Shown here: positions 1 to 6,300 of the stretch, one piece after another
How the letters are laid out: the number at the start of each line of letters is the position of its first letter
How positions within the stretch are numbered: the stretch's first letter is position 1
NCBI GenBank assembly: GCA_009782865.1
Contig: WRIF01000062.1
Coordinates: 1 to 7,672 of the forward strand
Direction of reading: 5' to 3'
Source: Promicromonosporaceae bacterium
GTDB lineage: Bacteria; Actinomycetota; Actinomycetes; Actinomycetales; Cellulomonadaceae
Length of the DNA: 7,672 nt
The notes under the pieces: generated by a model
Told to the model about the DNA's origin: nothing
Databases searched by the model: none
Seen by the model: only the letters and a program-made list of their open reading frames with translations
Program-made: the position numbers and the translations under genes

Positions 1-855
1 TGCCAGCGCGCCGGCGCCGGTATCAACCCGATCCCCGGTCAACGCCTGGTAGGAGGCGAAGAAGATCTCTCGACTTGGGTCTGCCGATCCCCTGACGCGT
101 GCGACGGTCTGGGTTCCAAAGGCCGGGATGAAGTCTTTCTTCATCGGTTGGGTCAGCAGCTGGTCTCGGTCTGCGAGATAGAGCACCCGGTAGTTGCGGT
201 CAGGCCTGGCTTCCCTGGCGTGTTCGCGCAGTTTGTGCACGATCTGCATCGCCGTGAACGTCTTTCCGGTCCCCGTGGCCATGAGAAGCAGAACTCGTCG
301 TCCGCCTCGGGCGATGGCTCGCAGGACGCGGTTGATGGCAACCGTCTGGTAGTAGCGCGGCTCGACGACGGCGCCTGACACTGCGCGTTTCGCGCGGCTG
401 GGGGCTTCGGCAAGGAGGGCGGCGCCCGCGTCGTCCAGGCCATGCTGTAAGCAGTAGTTGGCCCACGCCTCCACGGGATCGGTGAAGTTGTCGACCTCAG
501 TCTCGACGCCGGTTCGAAGGTTTCGCTCAATGATCCGGCCGCCGTTGGTGCCGTAGGCCAGCGGGACATCGAGTTGCTCGGCATACCGGATCGCCTGCTG
601 AATCGCGGCCTCAGCCGTCCGGTGGCTTCGTTTCGCCTCCACCGCGACGGTGGGCGTGCCAGGGTGTGTCGAAAGCACAATGTCGACGGAGCCGTCTGGG
701 TGGTGGCGGGTGGCTCCACTAGGCGTGGTGATGTCCTTCGCCTTGACCAGAAATTCGCGCGTAACCTGGTCCTCCGACCAGCCGTCCGCTGCGATTTTGG
801 GCAGCACCTCGTCATCGATGGTGACGGACTCCCGTGGTCCGTGCCCGACGGTCAT
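1..855 (-). CDS. hsdR: Type I restriction enzyme R subunit (HsdR-like nuclease/helicase), N-terminal part
   Basis: Reading leftwards from ATG 855-853 gives 285 uninterrupted codons to the window edge, beginning MTVGHGPRESVTIDDEV. A PD-(D/E)xK-type nuclease signature is visible: D58 in GSVDIVL, then E73 and K75 in VAVEAK. Next come QQAIRYAEQLDVPLAYGTNG (86-105), typical of HsdR N-terminal domains, and PRYYQ at 166-170 just ahead of the helicase. The Walker A motif MATGTGKT spans 192-199, followed by YLADRDQL at 226-233 and FASYQAL at 266-272. The DEAD/DECH box and the rest of the motor lie beyond the edge. In type I systems this subunit hydrolyses ATP, translocates DNA and cleaves unmodified DNA together with HsdM and HsdS; neither of those is in view. 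A solitary restriction-type DEAD helicase is the alternative. The gene is divergent from the amylase cluster and probably unrelated to it. Confidence 0.85.
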   Translation of the reverse strand, partial: MTVGHGPRESVTIDDEVLPKIAADGWSEDQVTREFLVKAKDITTPSGATRHHPDGSVDIVLSTHPGTPTVAVEAKRSHRTAEAAIQQAIRYAEQLDVPLAYGTNGGRIIERNLRTGVETEVDNFTDPVEAWANYCLQHGLDDAGAALLAEAPSRAKRAVSGAVVEPRYYQTVAINRVLRAIARGGRRVLLLMATGTGKTFTAMQIVHKLREHAREARPDRNYRVLYLADRDQLLTQPMKKDFIPAFGTQTVARVRGSADPSREIFFASYQALTGDRVDTGAGALA

Positions 856-861
856 GGCTTC

Positions 862-867
862 AGTGTA
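862..867 (-). promoter_or_regulatory. Candidate leaderless -10 element of the hsdR-like gene
   Basis: Read on the minus strand, the hexamer TACACT fits the TANNNT -10 pattern. It lies six bases (GAAGCC) before the ATG, so transcription would begin at or next to the start codon. No AGGAGG-like ribosome site is present upstream, and leaderless transcripts are common in actinobacteria. No convincing -35 is seen 16-18 bases further upstream. This is an inference from spacing and motif only. Confidence 0.4.
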
Positions 868-959
868 GGTGCTACAACTGTTGAGCGGTGGAGATGCTGC
901 TCGACGGCTCGCGGACCGTCGTCTTCCGCTGAGATATCTGGCCGCGGGTCGCGCCGCGC

Positions 960-979
960 GCCGCCGCTGCGCCGGCGGC
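960..979. repeat. Inverted repeat, 7-base arms
   Basis: GCCGCCG (960-966) and CGGCGGC (973-979) are perfectly complementary around a 6-base gap. It lies between divergent promoters, where a terminator is not expected. It could be a protein-binding site or a chance product of the very high GC content. Confidence 0.4.
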
Positions 980-1008
980 AAGGGTGAGGCGGCGAGTCCG
1001 CCGTGACA

Positions 1009-1034
1009 GGTGTCCCGCCTGCCGCCAGGACACC
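1009..1034. promoter_or_regulatory. Inverted repeat GGTGTCC-N12-GGACACC, possible operator
   Basis: Perfect 7-base arms at 1009-1015 and 1028-1034 are separated by 12 bases. The arm centres are 19 bases apart, about two helical turns, as suits a dimeric regulator. The site lies roughly 26-50 bases upstream of the candidate -10 at 1060. The regulator is unknown, and there is no second copy before the downstream amylase gene. Confidence 0.35.
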
Positions 1035-1047
1035 AGACAAAAGGCGC

Positions 1048-1057
1048 CAAGCGCTTG
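1048..1057. promoter_or_regulatory. Palindrome CAAGCGCTTG, LacI/GalR-type operator candidate
   Basis: This perfect 10-base palindrome has the central CG and AAGCGCTT core typical of LacI/GalR-family operators (the MalR and CcpA class), which often control starch and maltose genes. It abuts the candidate -10 hexamer at 1060-1065, so a bound repressor would block RNA polymerase. No copy is visible ahead of the second gene at 3289. The assignment rests on motif resemblance and context. Confidence 0.35.
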
Positions 1058-1059
1058 TG

Positions 1060-1065
1060 TAAAGT
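1060..1065 (+). promoter_or_regulatory. Candidate -10 element TAAAGT for the starch-binding gene
   Basis: TAAAGT fits the TANNNT -10 pattern in the only AT-richer part of the intergenic region. A start about seven bases downstream would give an untranslated leader of roughly 75 bases. The -35 position holds no TTGACA-like hexamer, so an activator or another sigma factor may be needed, or the call may be wrong. Confidence 0.3.
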
Positions 1066-1145
1066 GGGATCACAGGCAGTCAAAATGGCTGTCAATTTGG
1101 GCCGGAGCACTTTTCTGCGACACGACACCGGGCTTTTATGGGGCC

Positions 1146-3152
1146 ATGAGAATAAAACTCAAAGGCGCTCTCATCGCAGCCTGCGCCGCACTGGTAGCCA
1201 CATCCGTTATCGCCCCGGCCGTCGCCGACGTGCCGGTGCCAACTCCCGCCGACGAGGCTGTCGACGCCGGGGCCGCTGCCCCCGGGGTGACCGCCGAACC
1301 CGGCACCTCCATCTTCCACGACGAGGCGGGCATTGCCGTCACCCTCTCGGCCTTCAACGCCACCTCCGCCTCCTACCAGGTGACCCTGCGCGGTGACCTC
1401 CTTGACGAGGGCTCGTACGAGCACGGCGACGTGATCGCCATCGGCGCGGGAGCAGAGGTCGGAGACGACCTCGAGCTGCGCCTCGAGGCCACCGACGGCG
1501 AAGAGACCGTCGTAGAGGAGTTCGTCTACACCCGGATGCCCATCCGCATCGAGTTCACCCACCCCAACTGGGAGCAGGTGCGGATCTGGGCCTGGAACTC
1601 CGCCGGCGACCAGACCGGTGACGATTGGTCCTCGGCCCACCTGATGACCCAGGAGATCGCCGCCGACGGCGTCGAGGTGTGGGTTTACACCTTCACGCCC
1701 GACGTCGAGGCGCCACTGCGGGTCATGTTCCACGACGGAGGGGACCCGTTCGAACAGGTGCCGGAGCAGGGGTCGGAGGGCTGGTTAGTCGAGGGTCCTT
1801 CCCGGGTGTCACACACCGGGGAGGTCACCCCAATCGTCGTCACGCCCGGCCCGGTGGTCTACGTCGTCGGCGGTACCGCGACCTTTGACAGTGACGCCGG
1901 CATCGACGTCACCCTGCGCGCCCTGCGCACCACCGAGCGCGAGCTCTCCCTCACCCGCGACGGGGTGGAGATCGAGTCCGGGTCCTTCGAACACGGTGAC
2001 GTCCTCAACATCGGCGCCGACTCCACCCCGGGAGAGGTCTTCGTCCTCACCCTGAGCGCCGTTGGCCTCACCGGTGAGTCGGTCAGTGTCCCGTTTACCT
2101 TCACCCGCATTGAGGGAGACGGCGACGTCCCGCCCGCCTGCGAGTACGAGGGCCTCGAGGGCCTGCCTGCCGACGACCCGCTGTGCGTCGAACCCGGCGA
2201 GGTTGAGCCTGGTGATGAGGTTGAGCCTGGTGATGAGGTTGAGCCGGGTGATGAGGTTGAGCCGGGTGATGAGGTTGAGCCGGGTGATGAGGTTGAGCCG
2301 GGTGATGAGGTTGAGCCGGGTGATGAGGTTGAGCCGGGTGACGAAGTTGAGCCGGGTGACGAAGTTGAGCCGGGTGACGAAGTTGAGCCCGGTGACGAGG
2401 TCGAGCCTGGTGATGAGGTTGAGCCTGGTGACGAGGTCGAGCCTGGTGATGAGGTCGAGCCCGGCGACCAGTTCCGTGCCGACCGGCTTGGCCTGCGCCG
2501 CGGAAACCGGTTCTTCAAGAACCTGGAGCTCGTTGGCGGCAACGCCGAGATCGACTTCACGTTCGGCCGCATCGGAGATGAGGTTTTCATCGGAGACTGG
2601 AACGGCAACGGCATCGACACGCCGGCCATCCGCCGGGGGAACCACTTCTACCTGACCAACACCCAGCAGGGTGGTTGGGCCGACACGTTGTTCACCTTCG
2701 GCCGGGTTGGCGATGAGGTGTTCGTCGGTGACTGGAACGGGGACGGGATCGATACCTTCTCGGTCCGTCGCGGTAACCGGATCTTCGTGTCCAACACGTT
2801 CGTCTCTGGCCCCGCCGAAGAGGTGTTCACCTTTGGGCAGGCAGGCGATGAGTTGATCCCGGGCAACTTCAATGGGGAGCCTGGGGACACGTTTGCGGTG
2901 CGTCGGGGTAATGAGATCTTCGTGAGCAACACCCTGCGCGGTGGGAACGCGGATTACTCGTTCACCTTCGGCCACCCGGGTGACGAGGTGTTCGTTGGTG
3001 ACTGGAACGGGGACGGGATCGACACTCCGGCTGTGCGTCGTGGGAACCGTTTCTACGTGAGTAATCACCAGCAGGGTGGTTGGGCTGACACGGTGTTCAC
3101 CTTCGGACGCCTTGGAGACGACGTCTTCGTCGGCCACTGGGGCACCAACTAA
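1146..3152 (+). CDS. Secreted non-catalytic starch-binding-type protein with VEPGDE linker and FG-GAP/VCBS-like C-terminal repeats
   Basis: A 668-residue protein. The ATG at 1146 is chosen because it opens a signal peptide (MRIKLKG, a hydrophobic core, and AVA cleavage after residue 27) matching that of the next gene; the frame extends upstream to 984 but without a secretion signal. The order is: X module like the one after the catalytic domain of B. subtilis AmyE (about 50-130); CBM26-like module (about 132-230; W142, W148, W150, W161, VMFHDG); second X module (about 235-323); a C332-x14-C347 cassette; 15 VEPGDE/Q repeats (353-442); five roughly 45-residue repeats (443-668) with GDWNGDGIDT and VRRGN motifs. 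There is no glycosidase motif, no LPXTG sortase signal and no C-terminal membrane segment. Residues 50-323 correspond closely to about 553-824 of the amylase encoded next. It is probably exported to bind starch or related glucan at the cell surface or in the medium; the ligand is inferred from module family. The ribosome site is weak (GGGG just before ATG). Confidence 0.85.
   Translation: MRIKLKGALIAACAALVATSVIAPAVADVPVPTPADEAVDAGAAAPGVTAEPGTSIFHDEAGIAVTLSAFNATSASYQVTLRGDLLDEGSYEHGDVIAIGAGAEVGDDLELRLEATDGEETVVEEFVYTRMPIRIEFTHPNWEQVRIWAWNSAGDQTGDDWSSAHLMTQEIAADGVEVWVYTFTPDVEAPLRVMFHDGGDPFEQVPEQGSEGWLVEGPSRVSHTGEVTPIVVTPGPVVYVVGGTATFDSDAGIDVTLRALRTTERELSLTRDGVEIESGSFEHGDVLNIGADSTPGEVFVLTLSAVGLTGESVSVPFTFTRIEGDGDVPPACEYEGLEGLPADDPLCVEPGEVEPGDEVEPGDEVEPGDEVEPGDEVEPGDEVEPGDEVEPGDEVEPGDEVEPGDEVEPGDEVEPGDEVEPGDEVEPGDEVEPGDEVEPGDQFRADRLGLRRGNRFFKNLELVGGNAEIDFTFGRIGDEVFIGDWNGNGIDTPAIRRGNHFYLTNTQQGGWADTLFTFGRVGDEVFVGDWNGDGIDTFSVRRGNRIFVSNTFVSGPAEEVFTFGQAGDELIPGNFNGEPGDTFAVRRGNEIFVSNTLRGGNADYSFTFGHPGDEVFVGDWNGDGIDTPAVRRGNRFYVSNHQQGGWADTVFTFGRLGDDVFVGHWGTN
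1293..2114 (+). repeat. X-CBM26-X block, first copy (paralogous to 4945-5760)
   Basis: These 822 bases encode an X module, a CBM26-like module and a second X module. They are closely related in sequence and order to 4945-5760 in the amylase gene: both start AEPGTS-FHDEAG, both contain FTHP-W, and both share HTGEVTPIVVTPGPVVY between CBM26 and X. The match at base level is visibly high, which points to duplication within the locus. Confidence 0.8.
2139..2186 (+). repeat. C-x14-C cassette, copy 1
   Basis: Encodes CEYEGLEGLPADDPLC, the boundary between the binding modules and the VEPGDE linker. Two further copies lie at 6853-6900 and 7456-7503, each with 14 residues between the cysteines and an ADDPLC end. 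In a secreted protein with few cysteines the pair probably forms a disulfide loop. Confidence 0.7.
2202..2471 (+). repeat. 18-base coding tandem repeat, 15 units (VEPGDE x14, VEPGDQ x1)
   Basis: Fifteen contiguous 18-base units with no indels, preceded by a shortened VEPGE unit at 2187-2201. Units 3-7 are identical (GTTGAGCCGGGTGATGAG), units 8-10 are identical to one another, and units 1-2 are identical. All other differences among the first 14 units are silent third-base changes, so the array grew by local duplication while its protein sequence was held. The encoded 90-residue segment has 44 acidic residues and a proline per unit, so it should be an extended acidic spacer. Changes in unit number keep the frame. 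Confidence 0.97.
2472..3149 (+). repeat. Five FG-GAP/VCBS-like repeats of about 45 codons
   Basis: Units lie at 2472-2621, 2622-2756, 2757-2891, 2892-3026 and 3027-3149. The inner three are exactly 135 bases. The shared pattern is VRRGN-x(1,2)-F/Y-x-x-N, a Gly-rich turn, FTFG-x-x-GDEVFVGDWNGDGIDT. The Asp/Asn-rich DWNGDGID loop resembles the calcium-binding loops of FG-GAP/VCBS propeller blades. Unit 3 is degenerate (GNFNGEPGDT) and unit 5 ends at GHWGTN before the stop. A beta-propeller or other envelope-binding role is inferred from family resemblance. Confidence 0.85.
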
Positions 3153-3164
3153 CTAGCAACCTCA

Positions 3165-3206
3165 GGGGGCCTGTCCCGCTCGGATCATCGAGCAGGGCAG
3201 GCTCCC
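3165..3206 (+). terminator. Strong hairpin between the two paralogues, possible terminator
   Basis: Arms GGGGGCCTGTCCCGCTC (3165-3181) and GAGCAGGGCAGGCTCCC (3190-3206) pair over 17 positions with two G-U pairs and one mismatch, around an 8-base loop. It begins 13 bases after the TAA. There is no T-tract downstream, which is common for actinobacterial terminators, so it may terminate fully, attenuate read-through into the amylase gene, or protect the 3' end of the first transcript. Confidence 0.6.
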
Positions 3207-3243
3207 GAAGGGATCGTCGGCGGACAAAACCGGCATCACTGGC

Positions 3244-3378
3244 GGACGGAGCGCACTTCGGCGCCACGAAACCGGGCATCGTGGGCTCATGAGGCTGAGA
3301 TTCAAAGGCGCTCTCATCGCAGCGTGCGCCGCACTGTTGTCCACATCCGTCATTGCCCCGGCCATCGCCGACGCGCCC
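3244..3378 (+). repeat. Leader and signal-peptide segment duplicated from about 1101-1235
   Basis: The bases before each start share CACGA-ACCGGGC at similar distance, and the first 90 coding bases are nearly the same, encoding KGALIAACAAL and APA-AD. Similarity falls off after the signal peptide on the coding side. Upstream, the palindrome and candidate -10 found before the first gene are not present here, so the amylase either uses another promoter or depends on read-through. Confidence 0.7.
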
Positions 3379-6300
3379 GTGCCCGTCGCGGAGGCCACCG
3401 AGGTAACCGCGGCCACCGCCCCGGTCGCCCTCGACTTCGACTTTGATCGCCACGGCCTGCCCGACACCATGCAGGGTGGGAACATCCTCCACGCCTGGAA
3501 CATGACCTTCCGCGACATTGAGGCCAACCTGCCCGCCATCGCGGCCGCCGGCTTCGGCGTCATCCAGACCTCGCCGATTGGCGAGTCGATGATCACCCCG
3601 CCGGACTTCGACTACTACCGTGACGAGCCGGGCGGCAACCGCCACATCGAGTCGCCCTGGTGGGTCCTCTACCAGCCGACCGCCTTCCGCATCGGCAACA
3701 TCCTGGGCTCCGAGGCGGAGTTCCGCTCGCTGACCCAGGCCGCCGCCGCGCACGGCATCCACGTGATCGTCGACGCCGTCCCCAACCACACCTCGGCGTA
3801 CTTCCACCTCCTGGACGATGAACTGCGCGGCCGCCACGACTGGTTCCGCGCCGTGCCAGGCCGCGGCGGCTGGTACGACCAAAACATTGGCGACTATCGC
3901 GGCGGCGCCGACTGGGGTGACCGGTATGCGACCACGCGGCTGCGCCTGCTCGGCCTGGTCGACTTCGACACCGGCAACCCCTCCTTCCAGCAGCGCTACT
4001 TCCAGTTCCTGGGCGAGAAGATCGCCGCCGGGGCCTCTGGCTTCCGCTATGACGCCATGGTGCACATCGAGCTGCCCTGCCCGTTCGACGGCCCGTACAT
4101 GTGCTCGGACTTCTGGCCGAATGCGCAACGGTTTGTCGAGCAGCGTGTCTCCGAGATGCACGGCATCGACACCTTCCAGTACGGCGAACTCCTGCACCGC
4201 CTGCACAACACCTACCTTGACGCCATCCCCGGCATGCACGTCACCGCCGACAACTACGGCTACTGGTTGCGCGACCAGATGCTCCGGAACGGCAACATCT
4301 CCTCCTGGGATGTCAACTGGGGCCAGCCGCAAAACGAGAGCTCCCCGCTCGGCCGTCACCGCGCCGAACGCCTGGTCCCGTGGGTTGAGTCACACGACCA
4401 CTTCGGCAACGCTGGCGTCTCCAACTGGATCTCCGATGCCCAGTTCCGGGTGGGCTGGGGCCTAATCGCCGCCCGTGCCGACACCACCCCGCTGTGGCTG
4501 GTACGCCCCGGCCAGGACGCCATGCTGCCAAACGGCAACTTCAACAACAACGGCAACATGTTCTCGGAGAACGCCGACGGCACCTGGCGCAACAACTGGG
4601 GCCACGACCGTTTCTTTGAAGACCCCACCATCGTCGCCATCAACTGGTTCTCCAACCACTTCAACGGCCAGCCCGAACGCACCTCGACCCATGGTCAGGT
4701 TGCGATGATCGAGCGCGGCGCCAGCCCGCAGCAGACCGACGGCGTGGTCATCGTCAACGCCGGCACCAACTGGACGCGAGTCGACTTCCCGGTGAATCTG
4801 CCCGATGGCACGGTCACCGACCAGGTGTCCGGCAACGAGTTCACGGTGGCCGGCGGCCGCATCTCCGGCCACTACCTCGCCCCGCGGTCGGTGATCGTCG
4901 CCTACCACCCCGACACCGCCATCGTCGCCCGCCCCGGCGTGGCCGCCGAGCCCGGCACCTCCACCTTCCACGACGAGGCGGGCGTGGCCGTCACCCTCTC
5001 GGCCTTCAACGCCACCGCCGCCTCCTACGCCGTGTCCCTGCGTGGGGAGGTGGTCGCTGCGGGCTCCTATGCCCACGGCGACGTGATCACCATCGGCGCC
5101 GACGCTGAGATTGGCGATGACTTCGTGCTGCGCCTGGAGGCCACCGACGGCGAAGACACCGCCACTGGCGAGTTCACCTTCACCCGGGTGGAGGCCCCCG
5201 GCCCCATCCGCATCGAGTTCACCCACCCGTCCTGGGCTGCCCCGCGCATCTGGGCCTGGAACGCCGCCGGCAACCAGACCGGCGGCAACTGGAACTCCGC
5301 CCCGCTGATGACCCGCGAGGTCGCAGACGACGGGGTGGAGGTGTGGGTCCACACCTTCGCGCCCGATGTCGAGGCGCCACTGCAGGTCATGTTCCACAAT
5401 GGCGCGGGCCAACAGGTGCCGCCGTCCGATGGCTGGCGGGTGGAGGGCTCGGCCCGGGTGACGCACACCGGGGAGGTCACCCCCATCGTCGTCACTCCCG
5501 GCCCGGTGGTCTACATCACCGGCGGCGTCGCCAACTTCGACAACGCCAGCGGCATCGACGTCACCCTGCGCGCCCAGCGCACCACCGAACAGTCCTTCAC
5601 CGTCACCCGCGATGGCGAAGAGATCGCCGCCGGCGCGTTCGCGCCCGGCGAGGTCCTCAACGTCGGCGCCGGTGCCGCCCCGGGGGAGGTCTTCGTTCTG
5701 ACCGTCACCGGCACCGACGGCAACCGCGTCGACACTCGCTCCTTCCAGTTTGTGCGGGTTGACTCTCAGGCCCCGCTGCGGATTGAGTTCACGCACCCAT
5801 CGTGGGAGGCGCCGCGCCTGTGGGCCTGGACCGCCGAGGCCAACCTGGTGGGCGGCGACTGGGACAACGCCCCGCTGATGACCCGCGAGACCGCCGCCGA
5901 CGGCACCGAGGTGTGGGTACACACCCTGCCGGCCGGCACCTCGGTGCCCGTTAGCGTGATCGTCCACAACGGCGACGGCGAGCAGTTGCCCCCGCTCAAC
6001 CAGGGCGGCTGGCTGCTGACTACCTCCTCGCGCATCACCCACACGGGGGAGATCGACCGCATCGATCCGGTGTTCGGGGAGCCGCGCCTGTGGATCACCC
6101 CCGACGTCACCGAGTTCACCGGTGAGCAGGGCCTGCAGGTCCGCATGCACGGTGAGAACATGCGCACGATGCAGTTCCAATACCGGGGTATGCCGATGCT
6201 GGCCGACTTCGTCAACGGCCAAACCCAGACCGTGGGCGTTGGCATTCCTGTCGATTCCGAGGTCTACCTGCGGCTGGTCGGCGTCGCGCTGAACGGCGAG

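Larger units (their letters stand above)
856..1145. other. Divergent intergenic region between hsdR-like gene and starch-binding paralogue
   Basis: This 290-base stretch holds no gene I can support. It is very GC-rich from about 890 to 1030 and carries two perfect inverted repeats (960-979 and 1009-1034). From about 1035 to 1145 it is more AT-rich and contains a 10-base palindrome, a candidate -10 hexamer and the untranslated leader of the plus-strand gene. An open frame runs through from 984, but the signal peptide at 1146 shows that translation starts there. Regulation in both directions probably sits here. Confidence 0.6.

Noticed and set aside
153..815. Minus-strand frame of 220 codons overlapping the hsdR-like gene
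   Set aside because: It is Arg/Ser/Pro-rich and out of frame with the HsdR translation, which carries the nuclease and Walker A motifs.
984..1145. Upstream extension of the first secreted protein to ATG 984
   Set aside because: The extra 54 residues are Arg/Cys-rich, cross the promoter region and would bury the signal peptide.
856..1145. tRNA or small RNA gene
   Set aside because: No cloverleaf or recognisable RNA motif; only short GC-rich inverted repeats.
1173..1184. Possible lipobox (IAAC, Cys13) in the signal peptide
   Set aside because: Cleavage there would leave only 12 residues, and the hydrophobic core continues past it to a good AVA site after residue 27.
2202..2471. CRISPR-like or mobile-element repeat
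   Set aside because: The 18-base units are contiguous, have no spacers and are in frame within a coding sequence.
1809..3137. Long minus-strand open frame (442 codons) opposite the first secreted protein
   Set aside because: It is a low-complexity shadow of the plus-strand repeats, with no recognisable domain; the plus strand has a signal peptide and known modules.
4462..6222. Long minus-strand open frame (586 codons) opposite the amylase
   Set aside because: C-ending codons on the plus strand remove stops from this antisense frame. Its Gly/Val/Asp/His-rich translation shows no family, and the amylase reading is certain.
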